Of a DNA stretch of 64,000 nt, positions 22,786-35,270 are shown piece by piece. A program made the translations under genes and the position numbers. Below the pieces are notes generated by a model. The model worked only from the letters and a program-made list of their open reading frames with translations. It was not told the DNA's origin and did no database searches. How positions within the stretch are numbered: position 1 is the first letter of the stretch; the number at the start of each line of letters is the position of its first letter. Location: positions 229,937,661 to 230,001,660 of the forward strand of contig CM042685.1 of assembly GCA_023614405.1 (NCBI GenBank). The letters are read 5' to 3'. Source of the DNA: Avena insularis. Lineage: Eukaryota; Streptophyta; Magnoliopsida; Poales; Poaceae.

Positions 22786-24034
22786 TCGAGGGACCGTCAG
22801 GCGCCTGATGAGCCGTCGGGGGCAAGGTTACAGGCGGCTAAAGGCATGGGCAAGGGTAGGGGACGGTGCGGTGTCTCCTGGCGATGCTCAACGACATGGT
22901 CTCGAGGCATGGGGCGGTGTAGCTTGGTCTGGAAAGGGCGATGCTCTGCGCGGCAGAGGCGGCGTCTTCGACGGCGGGCGGTGGCTGTATGGCACGGGGC
23001 GGCAAACGGGGATGTCTGGCGGTCTCCTGGGTCGGTTGTGATCGTGTGTGCACGCGGTGAGGGCGGCGCGCGGTCTGTGGACGCTGGTCGAGGGTGGCGC
23101 TCTGGCGCACGCTCGGCATGGTCTGGGCGCGGCTTGTGCGCGTGGTCTAGGGCTTGGCAATGCTGGCGGCTGGGACAGGTAGTGGCGGTGGACGGTGGGC
23201 TGCCTCCCAGACAAGGTTGGCACGGCCAGTTCTTCCTCTAGCCTGCTGTTCATAATGGGGTGGCAAGGTTGGCTTCGGCTGTTCACCATTGATGGCAATG
23301 GCAAGCTCACAGGGGTGCTAGTCCTTAGTTAATCTTCCTAGATGATCTACTGAGCTGTGTGTAAGCTAACTAGGGAACAAGTTAGGCCAATTTTACTGCA
23401 CACTATAGTGTTTGATGTTTGTTTGATTTGTGTCTGCAACCTGTTTGATGAAATGGCCGCATGAAATCAAGTTTTGAATTTTGAAATGAATTTTGGTGGG
23501 TTTGCTAGATTGGTGCTGGTGAGTCTGCAGATGCTTGGGTTTTGAAAGTTGAGCTTGTTTGAGTGGTTTTTGAAAGTGGGATCTTCCCATATGATAAAGA
23601 TTCAATTTTGAATTGTCATTTAAACTATGCATTTGAAAGTTTCTGGATGATCACAAAGTGGGACTTGATACCTTGTTATGAGTACATTCAAGGGGTGCAA
23701 AGATCCAGAAAAGTTTCGGTTAGGTTTTGAAAGTTTGAGACAGCCAAAGTAGGCATGAGAGTTAAATTGGCCAAAATGACCATTCATTTCATATATGTGT
23801 TTTGATTTACTTGTCTTTAGGAAAAGTGTGGGAAAAGTTTTAGATGATGTTTATTTCACCTAAGAAACATTTTACAAGCAATGAAACAAACAAACAAGGT
23901 GGGTTTAAAAGAATTCAAAATCAATGCATACACATATGCATGCATTCATTATTTTATTTAGAAAAGTTTTTGTTAACCCTAAATGTGAGGATTAGAATTT
24001 GATGATCCAAGTTTAGTATTGTTGTGATGTTACA

Positions 24035-24986
24035 TCATGCTTAAGGATTTTATTAGTAAACAAATAGCTTTCAATAAAACTGTTGAGGAAAATCTTGGAA
24101 AAATTGAAGATCTTGCTTCTAAAGTTGATAGCCTTGCCCTTGATGTTGAACTTCTTAAATTAAAGTTTATGACTCATGATGTTAAAGAAAGCAAGACTTC
24201 CAATAAAAATGCTGAAATTTTTCGAAATATGGGAGACAATAGTTCTACTACCATGAATGATAATTTTGATTTTTGATTTTGATCTTGATGGTTGCAATAT
24301 TTTAGAAGTAATTATGTTCTTGCAAAAGCTTGCTTGAAGTCCTAATGCTAGTGCTATGAATATGGCTTTTACAAAACATATTACAAATTCTCTCATGAAA
24401 ATTAAAGAAGAAAATTTGAAACAGGAAGCTTCTATTCCTAGGAAATTAGAAGATTGTTGGGATCCCATCATTAATATGAAAGTGAATGATTTTTATTTCA
24501 AAGCTTTATGTGATCTTTGTGCTAGTGTATCTATTATGCCTAGAAAAATTTATGATATTCTTGATTTACCACCATTGGAAGATTGTTATTTGGATGTCCA
24601 TCTTGATGATAATGCTAAAAAGAAACCTATGGGGAGAATTAATGATGTTCTTATTATGGTTAATAATACCTTTGTCCCTGTTGATTTCTATGTTTTGGAT
24701 GTTGAATGCAATGCTTCTTGTCCTATTATTTTGGAAAGAGCTTTTCTTAGAATTGTTGGTGCCATTATTGATATGAAGGAAGGCACCATTAAACATCAAT
24801 TCCCACTCAAAAAAGGTATGGAACACTTCCCTCGAAAAATAAAGAAGCTATCTTTTGATTCTCTTATTAGAAAAAAAAATTATGTTGATGCTTCTTCATT
24901 CAAAAATACTTGATTCTTGCTTTCTGTGCCTAGCTGAAAGGCGTTAAAGAAAAGCACTCATGGGAGATAACCCAATTTTTATTTCA
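24035..24986 (+). pseudogene. element B gag-protease segment, duplicated copy
   Basis: Direct continuation of the B coding frame after the tcatg duplication: first a coiled-coil-like block (LGKIEDLASKVDSLALDVEL), then, after a stop and frame change near 24276-24356, an aspartic-protease block at about 24470-24850. The catalytic motif reads DLCAS followed by VSIMP; the usual glycine after D-L is a cysteine. The same change is in the copy at 35271-36216, so it predates the duplication. The two copies differ at only about ten sites. The segment ends inside atttca, where it joins A LTR sequence. Confidence 0.85.
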
Positions 24987-25416
24987 ATTTTGAATTGTCA
25001 TTTAAACTATGCATTTGAAAGTTTCTGGATGATCACAAAGTGGGCCTTGATACCTTGTTATGAGTACATTCAAGGGGTGCAAAGATCCAGAAAAGTTTCT
25101 GTTAGGTTTTGAAAGTTTGAGACAGCCAAAGTAGGCATGGGAGTTAAATTGGCCAAAATGACCATTCATTTCATATATGTGTTTTGATTTACTTGTCTTT
25201 AGGAAAAGTGTGGGAAATGTTTTAGATGATGTTTATTTCACCTAAGAAACATTTTACAAGCAATGAAACAAACAAACAAGGTGGGTTTAAAAGAATTCAA
25301 AATCAATGCATACACATATGCATGCATTCATTATTTTATTTAGAAAAGTTTTTGTTAACCCTAAATGTGAGGATTAGAATTTGATGATCCAAGTTTAGTA
25401 TTTTTGGGATGTTACA
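24983..25416 (-). repeat. element A 3' LTR, truncated
   Basis: 434 bp equal to the first part (element strand) of the A LTR. On the minus strand it begins TGTAACATCCC directly after the polypurine tract, so it is the true 3' LTR. It breaks off at 24983-24986, where ttca is shared by the B segment and the LTR. Confidence 0.9.
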
Positions 25417-25430
25417 AACCTTCCCTCCTT
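25417..25430 (-). other. element A polypurine tract
   Basis: Minus strand reads aaggagggaaggtt immediately before the 3' LTR start, the usual primer site for plus-strand DNA synthesis. Confidence 0.8.
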
Positions 25431-25474
25431 AAACAAAATCTCGTCCCGAGATTTGAAAAAGACAAAAAGATTAC

Positions 25475-26803
25475 CTAGGATTTGAAGAGATCGGGAAACT
25501 CCGTCCTGATGTGATCTTCGCGCTCCCAGGTAGCTTCCTCTTCTGTGTGGTTGCTCCACTGAATCTTGAGAAACTTGATGCTTCGGGTTCGGGTAGTTCG
25601 AAAGGCTTCTTCCAAAATACGGATGGGTACTTCGGGATAGGTCAGGTCATCGTTGATCTCTATGGTCTGGTGATCGATATTCTTGAACACTTCGGTCTTC
25701 TCGGGACTTGAGACACTTGCGAAGTAACGAGATATGGAACACATTGTGCACATGACATCTCTTCGGTAGTTCCAATTGATACGATACTTCTGCTCGACGG
25801 TTCAGAATTTTGAAAGGTCCGCTATATCTGGGGGCTAACTTTCCCTTGAGTTGGAAACGCTGCATTCCCTTCAATGGCAACACTTTCAGATAAAAAAAAT
25901 CTCCTATGTTGAAGGCGAGGTCTCTCGTCTCTTGTCGGCGTAACTCTTACATCGGGATTGGGCGGTCTTGAGGTGCTCACGAATCTTGTGAACCTTCTCT
26001 TCTGCTTCTCGTAGGATGTCAGGTCCGAAAATCTGACTTTCTCCTACTTCTGACCAGTTTAAGGGGGTGCGACACTTCCTTCCGTACATAAATTCAAATG
26101 GGGCCATTTGCAAACTGGCTTGGTAACTGTTGTTGTATGAAAATTCTGCAAACGGCAGACAGTCTTCCCATTTGGATCCATATTCTAACACACATGCTCT
26201 CAGCATATCTTCGAGTATTTGATTTACTCGCTCCGTTTGTCCATCGGTCTAAGGGTGATACGCGGTACTGAAATCTAGGCGGGTTCCTAAACCTTCTTGG
26301 ACTTTCTTCCAGAATCTCGAGGTAAACTGAGTTCCTCGATCTGATACGATGTTCTTGGGGAATCCATGCAAACTAGCGATTCTAGCGATGTACAACTCTG
26401 CTAGCTTCGAACTCTGATAGGTGGTTTTGACGGGCAAGAAATGGGCGACTTTGGACAATCTGTCCACTATGACCCAAATAGAGTCATTTACCCTACTAGA
26501 AGTAGGTAGTCCAGTGATAAAGTCCATTCCTACAGAATCCCATTTCCATTCCGGAATTTGCAAAGGTTGCAACAATCCAGCGGGTCTTTGATGTCCGGCC
26601 TTGACTCACTGACATATATCACACTTGGCGATATAGCTTCCGATTTCTCTCTTCATCTTATGCCACCAAAATTGCTCTTTCAAATCTTGATACATCTTAG
26701 TTCCTCCGGGATGGATAGAATAAAGAGTATCATGAGCCTCCTTCAAGATACCTTCTTTTAACTCAGAATCTGATGGTACACAAAGGCGTCCTTTGTACCA
26801 CAA
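25475..26803 (-). pseudogene. element A integrase with chromodomain, broken
   Basis: It would insert the element DNA into chromatin. In order on the minus strand: an integrase zinc-binding block ending CDICQ (26803-26606); the catalytic core with WDSVGMDFITGLP, SDRGTQF and, past a stop, TDGQTERVN (26575 to about 26220); the remainder of the core with NNSYQASLQMAPFE (26206-25904); the C-terminal block with GPFKILNRR (25883-25647); and a chromodomain-like end with LKIQWSNHTEEEATWERED (to 25475). A TGA at 26606 and a TAG at 26249 interrupt it, and there are frameshifts near 25900 and 25740. The chromodomain places A among chromoviruses; the initiator-Met-type primer site and long LTRs favour the Tekay/Del lineage. 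Confidence 0.9.
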
Positions 26804-26947
26804 AACTCCTTCTTCGTCCTCGGTGAATCCGGGTACTTTGCCTGTACCGATACGACGCTTGATTCGTCGACATCGGCATTTCCCTTCTGCGCCTCATTAA
26901 TCTGACTGATCAAAGTGGGCTGAAGTTCTATGCTAGCCAAAAATCCT

Positions 26948-27670
26948 TCACTTACTAATTCCATTCAAAAATCTTCCATCTCCTTGTGCAAACTTGGTTG
27001 CTCCTTCAAAATCATGGAGTTCAAGCGGCAATCTGCTAAGGGCATCGGCTACCACGTTGGCTTTACCAGGGTGATAGTGAATGTCCAGGTCGTAATCCTT
27101 GATTAGCTCAATCCATCTTCTCTGCCTCATATTCAGCTCCTTCTGAGTGAATATATACTTTAGGCTCTTGTGATCCGAATAAATCTCACAACGGTTTCCC
27201 ATCAGGTAATGTCTCCATGTCTTCAGGGCTAGAACTACGGCTGCGAGTTCGAGGTCATGGGTTGGGTAATTTTGTTCATGTTGCTTCAATTGTCGCGATA
27301 GATAAGATATAACTTTGCCTTCTTGCATTAACACACATCCGAGACCAATCTTGGATGCGTCACAATACACATCGAAGGGCTTCGTGATATCTGGCATGAT
27401 TAAGATTGGGGCTGATATCAATCTCCTCTTGAGTTCTTGAAAACTCGCTTCACACTTGTCTGTCCATTCAAACTTCTTGTCCTTCTTCAGCAATTGGGTC
27501 ATGGGTCTGGCGATACTAGAGAATCCTTCTACAAATTTGCGGTAATATCCCGCCAATCTGAGAAAAGCACAAACTTGGGTTTGAGTGGTTGGGGCTTGCC
27601 AATCTTCTACATCTTTCACTTTGGCAGGGTCAACGACAATTCCTCCGGCTGATACAATGTGACCGAGGAA
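26948..27670 (-). pseudogene. element A RNase H and linker
   Basis: Minus-strand frame 27619-26948 is the RNase H part of pol. It starts with the reverse transcriptase connection ([10 protein letters not shown] region), then [17 protein letters not shown] (first catalytic Asp), the [17 protein letters not shown] helix, [10 protein letters not shown] and [10 protein letters not shown]. This enzyme degrades the RNA strand during reverse transcription. It is joined to the upstream reverse transcriptase through a frameshift near 27715 and to integrase through a degraded linker (26964-26758). Confidence 0.9.
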
Positions 27671-27672
27671 TC

Positions 27673-28665
27673 CTACTTCCTGTAACCAGAATTCACATTT
27701 GCTAAACTTTGCATCTGGTACAGATGCTCTCTAAGGGTTCCAAGAATGGTCCTTAGGTGTAGCTCATGTTCTTCTTCTGATTTGGAATAAATTAGAATGT
27801 CATCGATGAAAACAATGACAAACTTATCCAGGAAGTCCATAAAAATCTTATTCATGAGGTTTATGAAATAAGCGGGGGCATTGGTTAATCCAAAAGACAT
27901 GACTGTATACTCATACAATCCATATCTCGTGGTAAAGGCAGTCTTTGGAATATCCTCTGCACGAATTTTGAGTTGATGATAGCCAGTTCTAAGATCAATC
28001 TTAGAAAACACTTTGGCACCGGTCAACTGATCAAACAAATCTTCTATCTTGGGCAAGGGGTACTTGTTCTTGATGGTGACATCATTCAACTTCCGATAAT
28101 CCGTACACAAACGGTTACCTCCATCCTTCTTGTCCACAAACAAGACAGGTGATCTCCATGGGGACACACTTGGTTGAATCAATCCGATTTCCAACATGGA
28201 TTCCAGTTGCTTCTTCAGTTCTTCTAGTTTTGACGGGTTCATACTATAGGGTCTCTGGGCTATGGGTCCTGTTCCGGGGATTAGTTCGATGATAAACTCG
28301 ATATCCCGATCTGGGGGCATACCGGGCAAAACATCTAGAAATACATCAGGGTATTCGCAGACTATCCGAACTTGGTCAATGGTAGGTTGGGCTATACTAT
28401 TGTTGCATTTGAATTGGCGAGGTAAGGTTTCAGATATATGCTCGACTGATATTCCGGTGGTACTGGTCATGGTGATGGCTTTCTTGGCACAGTCAATCAA
28501 TCCCTTATGTTTGGACATCCAATCCATTCCTAGTACTACTTCCAAACCTTTAGTTCCGAGTACTATTAGATTAGCATAAAAATCTATGCCATGGATTCGG
28601 ATAGGGACGGCTTTGCAAATTTGCCTAGCCTTGGTGGTTGATCCGGGAATTTGTACAATCATCAA
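27673..28665 (-). pseudogene. element A reverse transcriptase (and end of protease)
   Basis: A 330-residue open frame. Residues ~1-60 are the end of the protease region ([13 protein letters not shown]). Reverse transcriptase follows from ~140: [43 protein letters not shown] and the active site [10 protein letters not shown]. It would copy element RNA into DNA. The frame is intact through the catalytic core, then shifts at about 27715, so the C-terminal connection is read out of frame. Among the pol segments of A this is the best preserved. Confidence 0.92.
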
Positions 28666-28946
28666 ATGTTCAATTTGGTTGGTTGAATTTTACTAGTGCA
28701 GGCAAATTCTTCGGTGACAAATGAATGCGATGCACCAGAGTCAAACAACACTCTTGCATGTACTGAATTAACAAAAAACATACCCAGCACGACGTCTGGC
28801 GCTTCCTGAGCTTCTTCAGCATGCATGAGAAAAAGACGACCATTGCGGTTGAGTGAATTCCCTGGGGCAAATCTTCTCCCTGGCTGGACACGACGCTGTA
28901 GGGGACATTGGCGTTGGGGGCTGTAGCATTCTTCTTGTTGGGGCAC
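28662..28946 (-). pseudogene. element A aspartic protease
   Basis: Minus-strand frame with LFDSGASHSFVTEEFA, the catalytic D-S-G-A motif of retrotransposon proteases, between the gag zinc knuckle and the reverse transcriptase. It overlaps the end of the gag frame and is shifted relative to its neighbours, so gag-pro-pol cannot now be read as one polyprotein. Confidence 0.85.
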
Positions 28947-30002
28947 TCGTTGGAATAGTGGCCTTTATTTCCACAGTCATAACAGGCCACTTGTGACTTG
29001 TCCTTGGCTGCGACAGGCACAACATTGCTTCCAGTCCTCGGGGCAGTGTTGGGGTTGGCGGTAGCATTGTTGTTGTTGAACTTGGGTGGGGCACGGGTGA
29101 AATTGCTAGAGTTGCCGGGGTTGTTGTGATTTCCTCCGGGTCTAGGGTTTCCACGGTTGGGGTAGGTCGGACGGGTCATAGGGGGTCTGTTGGTTCTTGG
29201 GGCAAATCCTGGAGATGGGTTGGGGTGATACTTTGGGGTCTGATGGGTTCCTGGTTGATGCATCATGCGACACTTACGGTTCTCATTGGCTTGGTTGATC
29301 TTTCCTTCCATCTGGATAGCAGAGTTGACAAGGGCTTCAATATCAACAAAGGGAATATTGACTAACACTGTTTGCATCTCGTCATGCAGACCATTCAGGA
29401 ACCTTTCTTTCTTCTTGGCTTCGGTGTCTATCTCGTCCGGGGCATACCTAGCTAATGACAAAAATTTGTCACGGTATTCCACTACAGTCATCCTTCCTTG
29501 CTTCAACTCTCTGAACTCGTCTCTCATTCTCTTGATCAAACCTGGTGGCACATGGGTTCTGCTGAACTTGACCTTGAATTCCTCCCAGGTCATCATTTGG
29601 CCTCCGGTCATGGTGCGAACACTGTTCCACCATGCCCTGGCATCTCCGGCTAGATAATGGGTGGCGAACAGGACTTTCTCGTTGGCTTCCACTCCGGTGA
29701 CTTCTAGGTTGTTTTCCATGGTTTGCAGCCAATCATCAGCATCTAGGGGTTCTTCTGACTTGGGTGAAAACGGGTGGGTTGGTATTCTGGAAATTCTTGA
29801 GCTTAGATCCGTGGTTGTCCTGATTTCCGTGGCCTTGGTTGTTGTGGGCTAGCTGGGCTATCTGTTGCAGAGTGGCTAGGTTGGCTTGACGTTCCGCTCT
29901 TTCAGCTTCGCGGTCAGAAGTCAACATTTGCAGGATCTGCAACATCGGGTCCGGGGCTGAACCACTTCCTCCACGTGGCATCTGAATATTGATATAGATC
30001 AT
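28750..30002 (-). pseudogene. element A gag
   Basis: Nucleocapsid/capsid protein. The likely start is the ATG near 29979 (MPRGGSGSAP). A frame change near 29750 leads into the 29719-28670 frame with the gag core (THYLAGDARAWWNSV, TWEEFKVKFSRTHVPPG, EYRDKFLSLARYAPDE). A proline/asparagine-rich linker follows, then one zinc knuckle, CYDCGNKGHYSNEC (CX2CX4HX4C). The tail then runs out of frame into the protease. Confidence 0.9.
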
Positions 30003-30212
30003 GAGAAAAGAGGGAAATTTCTAAGGTTTTGGGTCTTTGAAAAGTGTTAAATGTTTGATTCAGATTTTTCTAGCAACTTGCTTTTTCATTCATTCATTCA
30101 CTCGATACAACGCACACCACAGCAAGGAAAAACAGATGGTTTTAAGAACCATTCTGGAATCTACGATACAGTGGGACCGGCTACTACTCACTACGCTAGT
30201 GCTCAAGTGCTA

Positions 30213-31049
30213 CTACTCCTCAAAATCTGTGGCTTCATCATCTTCATCATCATCGATGGAGGCGAAATCATCCTCATCGGTGAAGAAGTCCATGGCCTGA
30301 TCCTCCAGAAAATCATCGTCATCGCTGAGATAGGAGTAAGGGTCTCCACGAAGATCCTCTCTGGCATTCTCCCTTTCCTCTAACTGCATGTCTCTCTCGT
30401 GGATGGTCTCCTCCAGATATGAGATGCGATGGCAAAGACAGGCAATAATGCACTCCTTCTTGTCGAGTTGATGGCGGCGAGACTTGCGATCCTTTTCTAG
30501 CATGGCGATGGTCTGGTCCTTCGTCTTGATGATGGCAGACTTGTGGTTGCAATAGTCACGACAGTTGTCCAATTCTTGCTGACGATCATACATCATGAAG
30601 CTAAGGTGGTCCAATTGAGTCTTTAGCTCGGGGTGGTATGGGGCTTCCAGTGGTTGTCCATTTGCATCACGTCTTGGGCAAAACTCAAAGCGAGTACCCT
30701 TGATCTGATTGATGCTCTGCCCACACAGACGGGAAAGAGCTTCCTGCATTGCTCTGGCAAGTCCATCGAGCCAGTTGTTTTCCCTCAAGGTAAACTGAAT
30801 TCCCTCCAGGGGAGGTTCAATCTTTCCTCGGAGACTTGCAACAATTAGCCACTGCAGATCTTCTCCTCCTTGATCATTGAGCTGAGCTCCGAAGAACTCA
30901 AAAGTGACGCCCGGAAGTTCCGAAAGCTGATCCAGATCCCTCTCAAAGATAAGGTCTCCTCCATTCCAAGTTGGTAAAACTTGCTGTACTTCATGTCCAT
31001 CTATAAAAATAGAGGATGAGTAGATTAGCAGAGTGATCAAGTGTGTCAA
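30213..31049 (-). CDS. element A leader ORF (ORF0-like), open
   Basis: An uninterrupted 278-codon frame lies between the 5' LTR and gag. I do not know its function. The middle (about residues 140-235) is charged and helix-prone (TIAMLEKDRKSRRHQLDKKE, then an ISYLEETIHERDMQLEE stretch) and could form a coiled coil. The tail (about 236-278) is strongly acidic (Asp/Glu with few other residues). The first ~17 codons end at a pyrimidine-rich tract plus tag, which resembles a 3' splice site, so the true N terminus may come from a spliced leader. An extra ORF ahead of gag is known in some grass Tekay-type elements (rice RIRE3/RIRE8, as I recall). It has stayed open while gag and pol are broken. Confidence 0.65.
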   Translation of the reverse strand: MTHLITLLIYSSSIFIDGHEVQQVLPTWNGGDLIFERDLDQLSELPGVTFEFFGAQLNDQGGEDLQWLIVASLRGKIEPPLEGIQFTLRENNWLDGLARAMQEALSRLCGQSINQIKGTRFEFCPRRDANGQPLEAPYHPELKTQLDHLSFMMYDRQQELDNCRDYCNHKSAIIKTKDQTIAMLEKDRKSRRHQLDKKECIIACLCHRISYLEETIHERDMQLEERENAREDLRGDPYSYLSDDDDFLEDQAMDFFTDEDDFASIDDDEDDEATDFEE

Positions 31050-31215
31050 AATTTTATCTATTTTGCAAGAGTTTTTTGAGGAACATGAGGTTTTATGAAA
31101 GAATTAAAGAGGTAAGAATGAGAATAAGTTTTCATAAATATTTGTGTTCTTTGGTTTTGAAACTAAGTTTTTGGTTCAACGTCTAATCTAACTAGGGTCT
31201 CCTATGGTCAGGATG

Positions 31216-31227
31216 GCTCTGATACCA
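31216..31227 (-). other. element A primer-binding site
   Basis: Minus strand tggtatcagagc lies three bases after the 5' LTR end and matches the 3' end of initiator tRNA-Met, the usual primer of chromoviruses. Confidence 0.9.
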
Positions 31228-31230
31228 ACT

Positions 31231-34200
31231 TGTCAACACCCGGATTTTTCAATCCTAGATGCCTGTTATGCCATACATCGCAATCCTAGGATTACCATTT
31301 TTGCGAGACATAACAGAATTGGATACCATAGTACTTCATCCATTACAAACGATACATAAGTTCTTACACAAATAGGGATCTCATGATCCAGTTCTTAATA
31401 CAACATCAAGCAGCGGAATACGTAATAATAACGGTAGCGTAGGCGAAGCTCCATCTTGAGGTCACAGGCAATCTTGTGATGGGAGATGATTCTAGTTGTC
31501 GTAACCTTCCTAGGGTCCATCTTCCAGGTACTCCTCTTCATAGTCTGGCCATGGGAATAGCCAGGCACAAAGCCATGAGTACTCTTTAAGTACTCGCAAA
31601 CTAATACTAACAGGTAAAGGGGTTTTTGTGAGTAACATGACACTAGGCTCTAGGGTTGTTTTGCAAAAGCCAGATTTATCTCTACTAGGTTCTGAAGCTA
31701 GTCATAATTTTATAAATCCTAAGTGGGAACTTGTATTTCAGGTCACAACTCTGTTGTGGTCAAGTCAAAGTCTCAATTCACTTCACAAGTCATTTTGAAA
31801 AGTCTGACGGGGGAACAGTATGGCCACTCCAACTGTCCATAAGCAGACGCTGCTATTGAATAGTTTGACACTGCAGAGATTGTACACTTTCACCACAACA
31901 TTCGATACATCCGGGGAACAAATCCTGAATTCACCATACTCAAGATGCGGATAATCAATCCTAACCTTTCAATTACGCCCTAGTATGAGCACCTCTCCGT
32001 GAGTTTGGCCTCCCAACCATGACCAGCTATCATCTTGGCACTGCAGGTGGACAATCTTCACAAGGTAGCCTCAGCTCAGACCTTGGCCGTGAGGGAACTA
32101 ATACTCAGGTATATAAGTTTCCAGTCAAGCCCTACCCAATATTCGGGTATTATGGTTGTACGCTAAAATTGGAATGGTATGGAATCCAGACAACCATCAG
32201 TTTTATAAAGGGCTAAGGCTCATGCCTCAACATTTTTATCACCAGAATCATCAAGTGTTTGGAAACACATGTCCAAAATATTTCAATAGAATGATCCATC
32301 ATTCCAAGGTTTTCATAACCATTTTTCCACCAAGTATTCCCATCTAAAAGTTGATCAAGTTTTATGCTTAGCACAAGCATCTACAGGTGGGGGTAGTACT
32401 AATGAGGGGTGGTAACTAGTGGAGTTTCACTAAGTCCAACCTTATATCTTAGGCTGATATCAAGGTTTCTAGCTTAGGCCAAATTTTATGCTCTTTATGC
32501 AACCTTCAGCATCTTTCCAAAATCTACCAGTCACTTAAGTAAACTCTAAGTAAGCTTAGATAAAGAAAAAAAGTGAGAAGCTTGCACATAAAACTAGGAT
32601 TGGTTTATCAAATGGGTAATCTTGCAAGGGTTAGCTTGCATAGGTATAGTATCAGCTTGCACATTCACTAGTAGTATTTGGCTTGCTAAAGTAGAGTGTC
32701 TTGCAAGTTTTAGCTTGCATCAATGTCAATATAAGCTTGCTAAATTGCAAGTGTTAACTTGCAAGGTTACTAGCTTGCCTTGTGCAGAGCAGTGGTTGAA
32801 GTTCTCCTCGGCTTCTTCTTCGTAGTATCCTCCTTCCTCCTTGTAGCCTTGGTCGGTACTAGCGTCTATGAATAAATACGAGGTACAAAATCACCAAACA
32901 ATACTTAACTACTTGCAATCATCACACACAAGGGTCTTATAGATGATCTAACATCATCTCTAACCTTACAAGGTTAAGGCTTGATTTGATTCTTTTTATT
33001 TTTAGAAAAGTAATTTCTACTCATTGAAAAACTAATTAAGATTTAATATTCTCCAAACCGAATATGGAATCATGTTGACACATGTCATCACCACATATTG
33101 TAGTCCATGGGAATGTGATTTAAAGTGGTGTCACAATTTAATAAGGTTTTACCCTTTTATTTTAATTAATTAAAGTGGCTAGAAATTCTTATGTAGCATT
33201 CTTTTATTACTTGAACATTATTTCTGCAAGTAAACCTATATATTTTTATATATTCTGAAAGGTATGGTTAAATGTGATTTTTGAGAGTTGGAATCAACTC
33301 AAAAGCTTTTATGGTTTAAATTTGAAAAATGTTTGAATGCATAAAAGCTTCTGCCTTGTTATTTTTACTATGGGTGATCTACAGATCCAAATGACTTGAA
33401 TCCAACGGTCTTGGATTCAGCATTCACAGTCCTTTCCAACAAAATTGGTTTCATCCAATTTGGTGCAATGAATCGATCTGGGTTGATTTTTGAAGTTGGG
33501 TACAGAAGTGTGTTTGAATTTAAAAAGAAAAAGGTTTAATTTGAATCGCTGGGCTGCGCGGGAAAAAGTACTGGGCCGGCCTGCTAAGCGCAGTGCTCCC
33601 GCGGGCTGTTAAGTGGGTGTCCCCACTCGTTAGTGATGCGGGGCTGGGCGAAGCGGTATGGGGCAACGTGGATCGTTCGATCTAGTTCTAATCCAACGGC
33701 TGGGGGTCATCGTCGACGCGAGACAACTCCGGCGAGAACGAAACCTAGCGCGGCCAGTGAGGGGTGCTGGGGGCTCACCGAGTGCAGGCGAGGGTCGGCG
33801 AGGCGGGCGAACGACGAAGTCGACGATGGCGAATCTCCTGGTACTGGTGGCTTCTCCTGGGGCGGCTCCAATCGCTGGCTCCCTTCTTCTCCAGAGGCGG
33901 CGGGCTCCGGTGAAATTCCGGCGGGGTGGTGCTCGCCTTGCTCTGAGAATGGTGTGGCACGGTCAGTGAGGAGAGGGGAGTGAGATGGTGTGAAGAAATC
34001 GTGCGGGGGTGGCCTCTATTTATAGTCGAGCGAGGGGACCGTCGGGGCGCACGTTGAGCTTGTCGAGGGCGAGGTTACAGGCGGCTAAAGGCATGGGCAA
34101 GGGTAGGGGACAGTGAGGTGTCTCCTGGCGATGCTCAACGACATGGTCTCTAGGCATGGGGCGGTGCGGCTTGAGTGCAGGCGGTGCTCTGCGGCAGGCG

Positions 34201-35270
34201 GCGTCTTCGACGGCAAGGCGGTATGGCACGGGGCGGCAAACGGGGATGTCTGGCGGTCTCCTGGGTCGGTGGTGATCGTGTGTGCACGCGGTGAGGGCGG
34301 CGCGCGGTCTGTGGACGCTGGTCGAGGGTGGCGCTTTGGCGCACACTCGGCATGGTCTGGGCGCAGCTTGTGCGTGTGGTCCAGGGCTTGGCAACGCTCG
34401 CGGCTAGGACAGGTAGTGGCGATGGACGGTGGGCTGCCTCCCAGACAAGGTTGGCATGGCTAGTTCTTCCTCTAGCCTGTTGTTCACAATGGGGTGGCAA
34501 GGTTGGCTTCGGCTGTTCACCATTGATGGCAATGGCAAGCTCACAGGGGTGCTAGTCCTTAGTTAATCTTCCTAGATGATCTATTGAGCTGTGTGTGAGC
34601 TAACTAGGGAACAAGTTAGGCCAATTTTACTGCACACTATAGTGTTTGATGTTTGTTTGATTTGTGTCTGCAACCTGTTTGATGAAATGGCCGCATGAAA
34701 TCAAGTTTTGAATTTTGAAATGAATTTTGGTGGGTTTGCTAGATTGGTGCTGGTGAGTCTGCAGATGCTTGGGTTTTGAAAGTTGAGCTTGTTTGAGTGG
34801 TTTTTGAAAAAGTGGGATCTTCCCATATGATAAAGATTCAATTTTGAATTGTCATTTAAACTATGCATTTGAAAGTTTCTGGATGATCACAAAGTGGGAC
34901 TTGATACCTTGTTATGAGTACATTCAAGGGGTGCAAAGATCCAGAAAAGTTTCGGTTAGGTTTTGAAAGTTTGAGACAGCCAAAGTAGGCATGAGAGTTA
35001 AATTGGCCAAAATGACCATTCATTTCATATATGTGTTTTGATTTACTTGTCTTTAGGAAAAGTATGGGAAAAGTTTTAGATGATGTTTATTTCACCTAAG
35101 AAACATTTTACAAGCAATGAAACAAACAAACAAGGTGGGTTTAAAAGAATTCAAAATCAATGCATACACATATGCATGCATTCATTATTTTATTTAGAAA
35201 AGTTTTTGTTAACCCTAAATGTGAGGATTAGAATTTGATGATCCAAGTTTAGTATTGTTGCGATGTTACA
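31231..35270 (-). repeat. element A 5' LTR, full length
   Basis: 4,040 bp, starting tgtcaacacccgg and ending gttgcgatgttaca on the plus strand. It adjoins the primer-binding site on its left and the tcatg duplication plus B coding sequence on its right. It differs from the solo LTR by scattered substitutions and small indels, densest in 31840-31990 and 34020-34200. The GC-rich part (33540-34460) is promoter and leader DNA. Confidence 0.92.
34014..34025 (-). promoter_or_regulatory. TATA box of the element A 5' LTR
   Basis: Minus strand ctataaatagag, followed by pyrimidine-rich DNA. Transcription would run leftward through R/U5, ORF0 and gag-pol. Confidence 0.72.

Larger units (their letters stand above)
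19977..24034 (-). repeat. element A solo LTR
   Basis: Full-length LTR (4,058 bp) starting tgtcaacacccgg and ending gttgtgatgttaca on the plus strand; the element runs on the minus strand. It is flanked on both sides by tcatg and by B sequence, as a solo LTR would be. At its right end it shares base changes with the 5' LTR at 31231-35270 (for example gggacttg and tttcggtt) that the truncated LTR at 24983-25416 lacks. This suggests that its right part derives from the 5' LTR. Apparent frames in the GC-rich part (22300-23230) are LTR promoter and leader DNA, not genes. Confidence 0.88.

Noticed and set aside
22254..23310. Several overlapping GC-rich frames on both strands
   Set aside because: They lie in the promoter and leader part of the A LTR, recur at 33540-34500 with indels that break the frames, and have no domain.
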